Positions 31,471-41,930 of a DNA stretch of 64,000 nt are shown in pieces. Every line of letters starts with the position of its first letter. Position 1 is the first letter of the stretch. The position numbers and the translations under genes were made by a program. Below the pieces are notes generated by a model. It saw only the letters and a program-made list of their open reading frames with translations, searched no databases and was not told where the DNA came from. Source of the stretch: Carettochelys insculpta (lineage: Eukaryota > Chordata > Testudines > Carettochelyidae); assembly GCF_033958435.1 (NCBI RefSeq), contig NC_134138.1, positions 270,421,798-270,485,797 on the forward strand, in the 5' to 3' direction.

Positions 31471-31609
31471 AGAGAGCAAGCCAAACACACATCCAATAGA
31501 AGAGACGCCCCCAGAAGCAGTCCAGGAACAAGGGCTTTTCTATACATACCAATGCAGTGCAGCTCTGCAGGAAAGGGAGTTCTGACTAGCTCCTAAGTGT
31601 TAAAGTATA
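31471..31609. other. Short spacer, no feature
   Basis: Nothing recognised. Confidence 0.35.
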
Positions 31610-32597
31610 AAAAGTGGGGTTCCGCAGGGGTCTGTGTTAGGACCAGTTCTGTTCAATGTCTTCATCAATGATTTAGATATTGGCATAGAAAGTACACTTA
31701 TTAAGTTTGCAGATGATACCAAGTTGGGAGGGGTTGCGACTACTTTGGAGGATAGGGTCATAATTCAAAATGATCTGGATAAATTGGAGAAATGGTCTGA
31801 GGTAAACAAGATGAAGTTTAATAAGGACAAATGCAAAGTGCTCCACTTAGGAAGGAACAATCAGTTTCACGCATACAGAATGGGGACAGACTGTCTAGGA
31901 ATGACTAGAGCAGAAAGGGATCTAGGGGTTATAGTGGACCACAAGCTAAATATGAGTCAACAGTGTGATGCTGTTGCAAAAAAAACAAACATGATTCTGG
32001 GATGCATTAACAGGTGTGTTGTGAACAAGACATGAGAAGTCATTCTTTCGCTCTACTCTGCGCTGGTTAGGCCTCAGCTAGAGTATTGTGTCCAGTTCTG
32101 GGCACCACAGTTCAAAAAAGATGGAGAAACTAGAGAGGGTCCAGAAAAGAGTGACAAGAATGATTAAAGGTCTAGAGCATGTGACCTATGAGGAAAGGTT
32201 GAAAGAATTGGGCTTGTTTAGTTTGGAAAAGAGAAGATTGAGGGGAGACATGATAGCGGTTTTCAGGTATCTAAAAGGGAGTCATAAGGAGGAAGGAGAA
32301 AACTTGTGCTTCTTGGCCCCTGAGGATAGAACAAGAGGCAATGGGCTTAAACTGCAGCAAGGGAGGTTTAGGCTGGACATTAGGAAAAAGTTCCTAACTG
32401 TCAGGGCAGTCAAACAGTGGAATAAATTGCCAAGGGAGGTTGTGGAATCTCCATCGCTGGAGATATTTAAGTACAGGTTAGATAGACATCTATCAGCGAT
32501 GGTTTAGATATTACTTGGTCCTGCCATTGGGGCAGGGAGCTGGACTCGATGGCCTCTCAAGGTCTCTTCCAGTCCTAGTGTTCTATGATTCTATGAG
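31610..32597 (+). mobile_element. CR1 LINE, 5'-truncated, with intact-looking RT core
   Basis: From about 31610 the frame carries VPQGSVLGPVLFNVFINDL and KFADDTKLGG, the catalytic RT motif, with the YxDD/FADD aspartates intact. It then reads on to about residue 133 (stop near 32035) and continues in a second frame (32088-32507) with the FSLEKRRLRGDMIAVFRYLKG helix and WNKLPREVVESPSLEIFKYRLD. The 3' end TTCTATGATTCTATGAG at about 32580-32596 is the CR1 terminus. One break near 32035-32088 separates the two frames. This is the best preserved CR1 protein segment here. Confidence 0.92.
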
Positions 32598-33215
32598 TAC
32601 AAGAACCAGGAAGTTACCTCATGGATAGTCGGAGTCCCACGGAGTCTGACTGTCCGCTGCCTTGTATCATTCACAGCTATGCAATGAGGGCATAACGCAT
32701 CACCAAGGCTGAATGTAGCTTTTCGCTTGTTACATCTGTGTGACATGGGTGTGTCTCAGCATTCCAAAATGTGCCACATGCACCACCAACCCTAGTGTTT
32801 GTCTGGCCTTGCACCTGGTCCTAGGACCCTAAGAGCTGAGAGGGTCCCAGAGCTCAGGCTGCAGCCTGACTCCAAACACCAGTAAACAACCCCTTTGCCC
32901 AAGCTCTGGGAGCCCAAGTCAGTGGGTGTGGGACAGCCACTTGTGTCTAATTGCAAAGTAGACATCTCTTCTAATCGATTTGGGAGGCTGAGTATAATCA
33001 GGAAATTAGACTAACTCTGCACAGTCATGCAACTGTGTACTAGTAATAGTGAGCAAACATCATATTATTCTAGGGAAACTGCAACCAATGGGAACTGTGG
33101 GGGTGGCTTTTGGGGCATGAGGGCAGAGTGCCTCTGAATGCTCACCCTGTGCCCGGGGACAACAAGGACCCCGTAACCACTTCTGTGAGCTCTGGTAAAT
33201 GTGTCGAAAGCAAGA
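32598..33215. other. No gene recognised
   Basis: Unique-looking sequence. Nothing supported. Confidence 0.4.
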
Positions 33216-33783
33216 ACAAGAAGTCATTCTTCTGCTCGACTCAGCACTCATTAGGCCTCAGCTGGAGTATTGTGTCCAGTTCTGGGCACCACATTTCAAG
33301 AAAGATGCAGAGAAATTGGAGGAAGACCAGAGAAGAGCAACAAGAATGATTAACGGTCTAGAGAACATGAGATGAGAGAAGACTGAAAGAACTGGGCTTG
33401 TTTAGTTTAGAAAAGAGAAGACAGAGGGGACACGAACATGGTTTTCAAGTACCTCAAAGAGGGTTTCAAGGAGGAGGGAGGAAAAAAAAAAAATTGTTCT
33501 CCTCAGCCTCTGAAGATAAGACAAGGCACAATGGGCCTAAACTGCAGCAAGGAAGGTTTAAATTAAACATTAGAAAAACTTCCCAACTGTCAGGGTGATT
33601 AAACACTGGAATAAGTTACTAAGACAGGTTGTGGAATCTTCATTGCCGGAGATATTTAAGAGCAGGTTAGACAGACACCTGTTTGGAATGGTCCAGGTGG
33701 TGCTTGGTCCTGCTGTGAGGGCAGGGAACTGGACTTGATGACCTCTCGAGTTCCCCTCCAGTTCTAGTATTCCATGATTCTAT
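33216..33783 (+). mobile_element. CR1 LINE 3' fragment
   Basis: It aligns with about 32035-32597. Shared strings are AGAAGTCATTCTT, GGCCTCAGCTGGAGTATTGT, GTCCAGTTCTGGGCACCAC, GGGCTTGTTTAGTTTAGAAA and TTCTAGTATTCCATGATTCT at the end. It is more decayed, with an A run at 33482-33492 and frame breaks. Confidence 0.88.
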
Positions 33784-34839
33784 TGGGTCCCAGCACTCAA
33801 CCCCCTGCTCCAATCTGGGTTCCCCTCCTGCACCCAAGCTCCCTCCTGGGGCTAGCACCAGTCCCCTGGCAACGCAATGCTTTGTCTCGGTCCTGAGCCC
33901 CCTCCTATGCCCAAACTCTTCATTCCCACCCATACCTCAGAGCCCACTCCCTCCCTCTGCCACAGCCCAGAGTTCCCTCCTTCACTTCAGATCCCTCAGC
34001 CCTGGCTCCCTCCAACAGCAGCTATCACTGCTCTGCACCCCAGCCCCCTGCCATAGCCTGGGGAACATGAGTGAGGGTCAGAGGGAGCAGATGAAGGATG
34101 GAGGGGGTGTGGTAAGGCTAGCCTCATTCCTGGGCTCCAGGCCTCTGTTCAGTCCACTGACCCCATGGCCAGTACACCATTGCCCTTCTTGAGACATCAG
34201 GAGGGGCAATGGTGGTCTGGGGGGAGCCCAGGCCCCATCCACTCATTCCAGGTTCCAGCCCAGGGACCCTGTGGGGCTGGTAGTGGTGGGGAGGGGGTCC
34301 CCTTGCCACAGACACCACAGCTCTTCACCCTGGTCCACTTCCCCAGATAATTCCCCCCTTACCTCCTCCACATAGTGGCAGCAGCACATTCCCCCTCCTG
34401 GATCAGCTCCCCCATGTGATCAGTCTGTTCCAGCCTCACGCTGGATCTCAGGGCCACTGGGGCAGGGGTCTTAGCCCCTTGCTGCTGAGCATTCCTCTCC
34501 TCCTCTGAAGCTTCTCAGAGCCCCCCATGCTTCTCTCTTCTTGCCTTCTATACTCTCCTCTATCACCCTCCTCTCCTGTTGGGCAAAGGGGTTTTTAAAG
34601 GCAGTCTTAAGTGCACCAGCTGGCCCCAATTGACCTAGGACAGCCTCCAACCCAGCTGCTCCCACTCCGATTATTTGCCAGCCCTACTTTTCCCTCTTGT
34701 ACTCACACCCTGCTGGCCTTACCCTGTCACAGGGGGAATCAAGTGAGCTAGGGTAGGGCTCTGGGGAAGGTGTGTGTAGTTAGAAAGGTGGCAACCCTAG
34801 TGCAGGGTGAGACTTGTTTGCTCAAGAAGTGTCAGCAGT
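33784..34839. other. Pyrimidine-rich unique sequence, no gene
   Basis: CCTCC-rich stretches at 33785-34050 and 34330-34560. The frames here are low-complexity artefacts. Nothing supported. Confidence 0.4.
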
Positions 34840-35055
34840 ATAACCCTGCAGCAGGGCTTGTGTAACTGCCCACAGGGGGATTCGAACCTGGGACTTTTGG
34901 AGCTTAGTGCAGCAGCTGCCAGAGTCGGAGCAAAAAGCCGGTGGGGGCTCAGCTTAGGCTGTAGAGGAGACTCGTTCTTTCTCTCTGTAAGTGGTCTAGG
35001 TGCCCCTATGCGGGGAAGGGAACCATGGGTAGGTGTGTGGGTTACTCTGCCGCTT
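34840..35055 (-). mobile_element. tRNA-derived SINE, minus strand (extended-head family)
   Basis: On the minus strand the order is a head with GAACCATGG-like and ACCACTTACAGAGAGAAAG segments and CTCCTCTACAGCCTAAGCTG. A GCTTTTTGCTCC-like region and GGTTCGAATCCCCCTG (box B, about 34868-34884) follow. The family also includes 44.64, 47.45, 47.64 and 61.93 kb. The box A region is less clear here. Box B is close to the canonical GGTTCGAATCC. Confidence 0.7.
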
Positions 35056-35572
35056 CCAAGGAGAAGGCATCTCCTGAATCCTTCCAATACACACAAGTGC
35101 TCATTCATTGTTAGAGAAGGGCCCATCCTCACAGGAACTGGGTCGCCATTTGGAATTCTGAGGCATTCAAAAGCCTAATGGGGCTTTGGCAGTCTGGGTC
35201 CATAATATCAATAAAGGAGCCAGTGCTGGCATCCTTAGGCCCGGGTCCATGGAAGTCGGGATTGGGCCTTCATGAGGTAATGGAGACTTGCTGGGGGTGA
35301 ATTCAGTTTTCCTTCAAATTTGGTCACAAGGCGCTATTGCTGCCATTGGGATTTAGAGTTGGTGTTTTAACAATGTTACGGTGCAGCTGCTCTTCTAGCC
35401 CTGGGGTGAGTTGCACACCCCCAGTCCCTCAAGTGCTCCAATGGGCAATGCTCTGCCATCCCTCTCTCCTGCTCTGCTTCTGATCTGCATCTCGAAACTT
35501 CGTGCCTGCTCCTTATAGCAAAACAGCATTTACCCCACAGCATCCACAGCACCTATTCCCTTTATGTACAGC
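35056..35572. other. No feature recognised
   Basis: Unique-looking sequence. Nothing supported. Confidence 0.4.
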
Positions 35573-35825
35573 ATGGACATGTCTCCACTGCTCACAGCAC
35601 CAAGCCTCCATGCTCAGCCCAACTAACTCAGACTTGCGCTACTGTGCTAAGAAGAGCTGTGTAGACACTGTGGTTTGGCCTCGAGATGGGGCTCTGAAGC
35701 CCATCCCACTCCCTAGTCTTCAGAGCCCAAGCACTGTTTGCATAGCTATTTTTAATGCAGTAACGTGAACCCCACAGCTGTCAGCCCAGGCTCAGAGGCT
35801 CACTGCCACAGGGAATGCAGATGGA
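35573..35825. mobile_element. MITE-like element with GTGTAGACA motifs
   Basis: Landmarks are ACATGTCTCCACTGCTCACA at the left, AGAGCTGTGTAGACACTGTG in the middle, and GCCCAGGCTCAGAGGCTCAC at the right. These resemble a GC-rich element of turtle DNA that ends in CAGTGTAGAC. The right terminus was not found. Confidence 0.45.
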
Positions 35826-36240
35826 CCTTTCAACACACACGTTCCCTCACTCGAATCAGCTCCCACCAATTGTGTGATAGGCATGTGCCCTACACAGGCC
35901 AGGCCATGTGGTGCTGAGATGTGAGTTATGTTCCCTGGCTGCATGCAGAGGGTGGGCTACCCTTATCTGATCGCAAAGACCAGCTGGGAAAAGAAGTGGG
36001 TGGTGACTACAGGGGAAGCAAGTTCAGATGAGAAAGGAGGACCCCAAGTCTGCTTAGCAACAGGATAAATGAAAGGGGGAAAAGAGAAAGAAAGGAGGTT
36101 GGAAGGAGAGCGTCTGCAGTCAGTCACACTCTGGGGCTAGGAAATGCAGGGAAACCCAGAGATTGGGGGCTGAGGGGATGTTCCTTCTCTCTGAGAAGCA
36201 GCCTGAGGAAAGGGGAGATGACCAGACAGACTTCTCCCCG
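35826..36240. other. No feature recognised
   Basis: Nothing supported. Confidence 0.4.
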
Positions 36241-36460
36241 TGCAAGGTGCAGGCCTAGCTGGACCCTACTGGGCTCTCCAAGAAAGCAGGAGAGTGGCCT
36301 GGCCCTTAGACTGGTGTGTGTGTGTGCGAGAGAGAGAGAGAGAGAGAACAGGGTGGTTGGAGGCAGGAGGAAAGATTACAGCCTGTGAGGAATAGGGGGC
36401 TGGCTGAAGCTGGCTGGCTATGGGGGTGGTGGGAGGGTAGAGGTTTGGTTGGTTGGAGTT
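36241..36460. repeat. Direct repeat U1, ~200 bp, with a TG/GA microsatellite
   Basis: Shares with 39038-39235 the strings AAGGTGCAGGCCTAGCTGG, ACCCTACT, AGAAAGCAGGAG, GGAGGCAGGAGGAAAGATTA and GGGGGCTGGCTGAA, in the same order and orientation. The middle holds a (TG)n(GA)n tract at 36313-36347. The pair brackets a Penelope and a MITE. Confidence 0.8.
36313..36347. repeat. (TG)n(AG)n microsatellite
   Basis: Six TG dinucleotides followed by CG and about ten AG dinucleotides. Confidence 0.95.
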
Positions 36461-36657
36461 TGGGAAGAGTAAGGCCCTGGACTCCATAAATGGCCTGCTG
36501 CTCCTGTGGCAGGAATTGGGTCAAAAGACTGTGGAGGAAACTGAAGCAAGAGATGCAGCAGCGCCATAGCCAACCAGGAGGGAGGTAGAGGGGCTGCAAC
36601 TCTGCCCCAGCCGGAGCGTGCCTGAGTGCACGCCAGTGGGCTAATCATGCGGGAAAA
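36461..36657. other. Short spacer, no feature
   Basis: Nothing recognised. Confidence 0.35.
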
Positions 36658-38385
36658 GTAACAGAGAGTAAGCTGTGCTAGTCTATACACTATCAAAACA
36701 AAAAGCAGTCAAGTAGCACTTTAAAGACTAGCAAAATAGTTTATTAGGTGAGCTTTCGTGGGACAGACCCACTTCTTCAGACCATAGCCAGACCAGAACA
36801 GACTCAATATTTAAGACGCAGAGAACCAAAAACAGTAAGCAAGGAGGACAAATCAAAAAAAGATAATCAAGGTGAGCAAATCAGAGAGTGGAGGGGTGTG
36901 GGGGAAGATCAAGAATTAGATTGAGTCAAGTATGCAGATGAGCCCCTATAGTGACTCAGAAAGTTCCCATCACGATTTAAACCATGTGTTAATGTTCTTA
37001 ATTTGAATATAAATGTCAGTTCATCCACTTCCCTTTCTACAAAGGAGCGATAATTTCTTTTCAGTAACACACATACCTTGAGGTCATTGACAGAATGCCC
37101 CATTCCATTAAAATGTTGACTAACTGGTTTGTGCGTCTGGAGTGTTTTGATGTCTGTTTTGTGCCTGTTGACCCTTTGTCTGAGGGAGTTAGAAGTCTGT
37201 CCAATATACAAAGCATCTGGGCATTGTTGGCACATGATGGCATATATGATGTTAGTAGAGGAGCATGAGAAAGTTCCTGTGATTCTGTGAGTAACCTGGT
37301 TAGGTCCAGTGATGGTATTTCCAGAGAAGGTATGTGGACAAAGCTGGCAGCGGGCTTTGTTGCAGGGAAAGGTTCCAGGACTGGTGTTCCTGGGGTATAG
37401 ACCGTGGCTGTTAGTAAAGATCCTCATGAGGTTGGGAGGTTGTCTGTAGGAGAGAACAAGCATGTCACCTAGGGCCTTCTGGAGTGTAGCATCCTGATTA
37501 AGAATAGGTTGTAGGTCTTTAATAATTCGTTGCAGTGGTCTGAGTTGGGGGCTGTAGGTGATGACCAGTGGTGTTCTGTTCTTGGCTTTTTTGGGCTGAT
37601 CTTGGAGTAGCTGGTCTCTGGGTATGCGTCTGGCCCTGTTGATTTGTTTTTTAACTTCTCCTGGTGGGTAATTCAGGTTTATGAATATTTGGTAAAGTTC
37701 TTGTAGTTTTTGGTCTCTGTCAGTTGGATCAGAGCAAATGCGATTGTACCTAAGAGCTTGACTGTAAACAATGGATCTAGTCACGTGTGCAGGATGGAAA
37801 CTAGAAGGGTGTAGATAAGTATAGCGATCAGTAGGTTTTCGGTACATTGTGGTGCTGATCAGGCCATCCTTGATTAGTACTGTAGTGTTCAGGAAATGTA
37901 TCTCTTGCATGTTGTAATTGAGGCATAAGTTGATGGTGGGGTGTAGATTGTTAAAGTCTCTATGGAATTCTTCCAGACACTCTGTACCATGGGTCCAAAT
38001 CATAAAGATGTCATCAATGTATCTTAAGTAGAGGAGTGGTAATAGGGGACGAGAGCTGAGGAATCGTTGTTCCAGGTCAGCCATAAATATATTAGCATAT
38101 TGTGGGGCCATGCGGGTGCCCATAGCAGTTCCACTAATCTGGAGGTATAAATTGTCCCCAAAACGGAAATGATTGTGTGTGAGAACAAAGTAACAGAGGT
38201 CAGACACCAGATTGGCTGTGGTGGCATCAGGGATGGTGTTCCTGATTGCTTGTAATCCGTCTTTATGTGGAATATTAGTGTACAGAGCCTCCACATCCAT
38301 TGTGGCAAGGATGGCGTTATCAGGAACTTTTCCGATGTGGACGAAAAGAGACAGGTCGGCTGGGGGAGCTCTCCCTGTGTCTCTG
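36658..38385 (-). mobile_element. Penelope-like element, 5'-truncated
   Basis: The 3' end (36658-36790 on the plus strand) reads GTAACAGAGAGTAAGCTGTG, AGTAGCACTTTAAAGACTAG and AAAATAGTTTATTAGGTGAG, then TTCTTCAGACC; the same core recurs at 7.3 and 48.8 kb. The coding frame follows on the minus strand. Homology stops at about 38385, beyond which sequence is unrelated. A full-length element would carry the N-terminal RT region as well, so the copy is 5'-truncated. Confidence 0.9.
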
Positions 38386-38462
38386 GGGAGGGCTGGCTGG
38401 TATTCCTGGCTTGTTTTGGTGCTCCCAGAAGGAACAGGTCTCACCAACTCATGCTTTGGCAA
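36909..38462 (-). CDS. Penelope RT plus GIY-YIG endonuclease frame, 517 codons, open but truncated
   Basis: The frame stays open over 1.55 kb. In order come TMDVEALYTNIPH (RT), then AMGTRMAPQYANIFM, then the catalytic YLRYIDDIF, then a long thumb region and a Cys-rich linker (CNKARCQLCPHTF). After the linker come the GIY-YIG start IIYAIMCQQCPDALYIGQT, the conserved RQRVNRHKTD helix and an FVEREVDELTFIFKL end. The encoded enzyme would nick and prime reverse transcription, though the N-terminal RT motifs are missing. The apparent first residue comes from a TTG codon right after a TGA, and I see no ATG at the homology boundary, so this is a partial frame, not a complete gene. Homology begins near residue 35-45. 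Strong preservation suggests a young copy. Confidence 0.85.
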   Translation of the reverse strand: MPKHELVRPVPSGSTKTSQEYQPALPRDTGRAPPADLSLFVHIGKVPDNAILATMDVEALYTNIPHKDGLQAIRNTIPDATTANLVSDLCYFVLTHNHFRFGDNLYLQISGTAMGTRMAPQYANIFMADLEQRFLSSRPLLPLLYLRYIDDIFMIWTHGTECLEEFHRDFNNLHPTINLCLNYNMQEIHFLNTTVLIKDGLISTTMYRKPTDRYTYLHPSSFHPAHVTRSIVYSQALRYNRICSDPTDRDQKLQELYQIFINLNYPPGEVKKQINRARRIPRDQLLQDQPKKAKNRTPLVITYSPQLRPLQRIIKDLQPILNQDATLQKALGDMLVLSYRQPPNLMRIFTNSHGLYPRNTSPGTFPCNKARCQLCPHTFSGNTITGPNQVTHRITGTFSCSSTNIIYAIMCQQCPDALYIGQTSNSLRQRVNRHKTDIKTLQTHKPVSQHFNGMGHSVNDLKVCVLLKRNYRSFVEREVDELTFIFKLRTLTHGLNRDGNFLSHYRGSSAYLTQSNS

Positions 38463-38507
38463 AAGCCCTCAGTAAAACACTGGGAGCAGCACAGGGCAAG
38501 ACACACT
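38386..38507. other. Junction of the Penelope to unrelated sequence
   Basis: Between the end of Penelope homology and the MITE. Nothing recognised. Confidence 0.35.
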
Positions 38508-38750
38508 CAGGGTCAATCTTCCAGGGTTCAATTTCATGCATCTGGTAGGGGAAGGCAAAATTGTCCTAACCGGATGGCATTGACCCCTGTACTCCTCGTG
38601 AGACAATAAGTAAGAAACTTTCCCGTCGACCTTCTTAAGTAAGGAAGGCCAGGTAAGTCGACTGCAGATATGTCGATTGTAGCTACTCAGTGGTTATAGC
38701 TAGAATTGTGTATCTGCATTCAATTTACTTTCCCTAGCATAGACATAGGC
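38508..38750 (-). mobile_element. Harbinger-type MITE, family A, minus strand
   Basis: On the minus strand it begins GCCTATGTCTATGCTAGGGA, with TTA (plus strand TAA, 38751-38753) outside. The AATTCTAGCTATAACCACTG palindrome, GTCGACGGGAAAGTTTC, TCACGAGGAGTACAGGGGTC and ATGAAATTGAACCCTGGAAG follow in the order of the 22.26-kb copy. The 3' end is shorter, ending near 38508. Confidence 0.8.
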
Positions 38751-38753
38751 TAA

Positions 38754-39037
38754 GATTTCCCCAGCATGCTGGAGGCATTATGCCTTTTACATACAGACTC
38801 CTCCCTCTGCTGTCCTGTGAAATGGCTCAGCCCACCCTTGCACTCCAGCAGCTCCTAGGATCATTGTTTTGGCCTCATCATGTATCACCTGAAGCATACC
38901 ATGAAGAGAGGCATTTCATGGGCATCTATCACTGTTGCCTCTATTGAGGCTTCATGTCCTATTCAGTCTTTAGCCTCTTACTTGAATACGCCAGTATAGG
39001 CATCAGAGGTCATGGGGTGCTGGTTTCCTTGAGGTGG
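38754..39037. other. No feature recognised
   Basis: Nothing supported. Confidence 0.35.
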
Positions 39038-39235
39038 AAGGTGCAGGCCTAGCTGGACCCTACTAGGACATCTGAGAAAGCAGGAGTGCCCTGGATCCTG
39101 GACTGGGGCGTGTGTGTGTGTGTGTGTGTGTGGGAAGGGGGGTGTTGGAGGCAGGAGGAAAGATTAGAGGGTGTGAGGAAGAGGGGGCTGGCTGAACCTG
39201 GGTGTAGGAGAGGGGGGAAGAGGTTTGTTTGTGAT
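39038..39235. repeat. Direct repeat U2, partner of 36241-36460
   Basis: Same string order as U1, with the microsatellite here a pure (TG)n tract (39110-39132) and the (GA)n part absent. Differences in the tract and scattered substitutions show that the copies have diverged. Confidence 0.8.
39110..39132. repeat. (TG)n microsatellite
   Basis: Eleven TG dinucleotides in a row. Confidence 0.95.
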
Positions 39236-39352
39236 CGAGGAACGTGACCAAGCATCTATCTTTTTTGACACAAGCCTCCAAAAGGTCATCAGATGTTGAT
39301 GGTTCCTACGGAGTTGGGTCTGAACCAGGGACTGCAGTAATGGACTCTGTAG

Positions 39353-39693
39353 CTAGGCCTACACTAGCATTCCTCATTTGAAAGAGGCATGAAAATTAGG
39401 AAAATCAGAAGTGCAAATGAAGTGTGGATTTACATATCTGGCACATCATTTGCATATTCTCCTTTGGAAAGAGCTTCTTTCGAAAGAAGAAAAGCAGTGT
39501 AGATGCGGCTCTTTTGAAAATAAACCCTGTTTTCGAAGGAGCCCTTATTCCTCTCTTTTTTTAGGACTAAGGGTTCTTTTGCAAACTGGGTTTACTTTCA
39601 AAAGAGCCACATCTAGACTGCTCTTCTTCCTTCGAATGGAGAATATGCAAATGAGGTGCCAGATATGTAAATCTGGGTAGTGTAGATGTAGCC
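39353..39693. mobile_element. Foldback MITE, long inverted arms
   Basis: Left CTAGGCCTACACTAGC and right GTAGTGTAGATGTAGCC are the termini. Inside them the left segment (ATCTGGCACATCATTTGCAT, then CAGTGTAGATGCGGCTCTTT, then CGAAGGAGCCCTTATTCC) is mirrored by the right segment (AAGGGTTCTTTTGCAAACTG, AAAAGAGCCACATCTAGACT, ATATGCAAATGAGGTGCCAG). The two arms, each roughly 150 bp, pair around the centre near 39550. Not coding. Confidence 0.82.
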
Positions 39694-40837
39694 TGCGTTT
39701 CCATGTTGCATCAGCAATACACTTTGTAGCTGTCCTAGCCAAACCACCTGTATAAAGCAGCCTCCTCTGCTGCTCTTTCCCTACGGCTATCTAATTTTGC
39801 CTTGAACATTTCCTAGCAACAGAAACAAGACTGCCCAGCATAATAGGAAACACAACAGATGGGGCGAGATGGATTCAGAGCCAGGATATCTGAAAGAGGA
39901 GGCTCAGACTGGGACTTGGAATGACTTCCTGTGCAGAACAAGACATCACACATTGTCCTCTTCCTTGGCAGACTTGTATAGTACACTCTGCAGTTGACTG
40001 TATGACACTTTGCTTGAGCCAGCCATTATTTTCACCCCGGATGGAGAATCTGTTTCATTTAAGGAAGGGCCAGGAGGCAGGGGGTGGGAGCCAGCTCCTA
40101 ACTTTAACCTAGCCCTTGTCAGGCTCTTGCGCTTGCAAAAGTTCATTCCTACGTCTGGGTTTTTAAAGGTGGTGTTTAGGACGGCCAAGCCAGAACGTGG
40201 AATTGCTGCTTTTTTATGTTCTCAAGTCCACTGCCATTAAAAAGTGCAGTTCTTGAACACACTGAAATGCAAAATTGGCATATGTGAGTTTTAGAGGTGC
40301 CGATGGACCCTGTCTCAGGGCACAGGTGTGAGTCTGAAATCTTGGCACACGATGCTAGATACTGGTGTCAAAATAGGGCTCAGTTTTACTTTCCTTACTC
40401 AGGAAATTCCTGTTGTCATCACAGGGAGCGTATGTTCCATAATTGTAAGGACTATAGGACACTCGTCAACACCCGCGTCCCATGTAAAGCCACGCAACTC
40501 ATGAACACATATATGGGGAGCCTGGCGTGCAGACTGGGATGCTGAGTGGTTGCAGAGTGCTGAAGAATATGAAAACACAGTAAGTGGCCAGTGTCAAAAT
40601 AAAAGGCCTCAGGCAAAGTTTAGGCAGATATTCCAGTGTTCCCACAGCTTTGCCTCCCTATGTGGTGAGATCTGCTTTTGTCCACTTGTGTCTCTAAAGT
40701 ACCTTCTTACTGCATCTAGGGGTTGGGCCCAGAGCTCTGTAACAGACACACACCCACACCAAATCAGTCAGCCAGTTACGCCTTTCCACAGTCTTAAAGT
40801 GAATCTTCTTGGTGGTAAACCTCAGCGTAGATTAGGG
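39694..40837. other. No gene recognised
   Basis: Unique-looking sequence. Frames of at most 100 codons show no domain. Nothing supported. Confidence 0.4.
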
Positions 40838-41396
40838 ATTTACACCAGCTGAGATTAGCCATTTCCCTTAGCATACTCTGAGTCAGAGATTAGCTGACAG
40901 AAAGGCTAGTCCTGCGGCGCTTGAGAGCTCCCCTGGTGGGAGGGGGGCAGGAGTCTCACCTGGCTAGGTCCAGCTGCTTTCCAGCCTCTCTATCTAGCAC
41001 AAAGGGCGGGAATACAACTCAAGAACCTGCCTGGAGAGTCTAACTACCATTGTATCCCTGAGCTGCTTGTCCCTATGCAGCTCTCATTTATCCCAGTGCC
41101 TGTGTCATTTTTTTTTAAAGCCCCTAAGAAATTACACCATAAAAACAATGTAGGTCTTTATTTTGGACTTCTCTGCGCCCTCAAGATTGTGGATTAAAAC
41201 CAAGGAAGTTAGCAACTTGCCTTCATTTACAGACTACATTTGGCTAACACCTTCAAGGGGGCAGTATATTCCTGAGAGTAGGTCTACACTACGTAGAAGA
41301 TTGACCCAGTCATGAGTGAGTGAGGTCAGCACTGGACCCCAAGATACTGCATGGACCAGTTTGGGAACACAGCCATATCAGGCAGTAGTCTCAAGC

Positions 41397-41457
41397 TTGG
41401 TCTACATTAGGCAGGGGGGTCAACAGCACATATGCAATTCTAGCTACCGCAAATTGG
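41397..41457 (+). mobile_element. Family A MITE, left-end fragment
   Basis: CTTGGTCTACATTAGGCAGG, TCAACAGCACATATGCAATTC and TAGCTACCGCAAATTGG are the left 60 bp of the family, truncated by a non-MITE join (to GGGGAAATGGCTAATCTC). Confidence 0.65.
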
Positions 41458-41647
41458 CAAGGGGAAATGGCTAATCTCAGCTGGTATAAATTAGAGCAGC
41501 CTTCAGGTTTAGCAGATAAAGCAATCTTCTGTGGTTTAGCACCAAGGAGATTCATTTCCTGCTGTCCTACTGTGTCCCTAGGCAAGTTACTTAACCTACA
41601 TTTCCTCACCTGTATAAATTATGGTGATCATGCTTACATCTCAAAAA

Positions 41648-41690
41648 AACAAAAAAAAGCAATCCTGTAGCATTTTAAAGACTAATAAGT
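41648..41690 (-). mobile_element. Penelope 3' end fragment
   Basis: AAAAGCAATCCTGTAGCATT and TTAAAGACTAATAAG match the minus-strand 3' end at 7.3 kb (AGTAGCACCTTAAAGACTAA). Only about 40 bp remain. Confidence 0.45.
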
Positions 41691-41930
41691 TACCACGCTT
41701 GCACCTGTGAACTGCCACAGGGTGCATAATATCACTTCATTAACACTCCTGAGTGGACAAAGGCAGAGAAGTTGGACTGGACCTGTTTCTGATAACTTGT
41801 GCACTTCCTTCGCAATGGAAATCTATGGTCATCGCTGGAATTCAGGAGCAAGTGAGGTCAGCACTGGATCCAAGGATGCTGCATGGATCAGCCTGAGAGC
41901 ACGGCCATATCAGGCAGTAGTCTCAGGCTC

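Noticed and set aside
36909..38462. Host gene for a GIY-YIG/RT protein
   Set aside because: The frame lacks an ATG at its start, is 5'-truncated and ends in a Penelope 3' untranslated region with two other Penelope copies in the window. It is an element, not a host gene.
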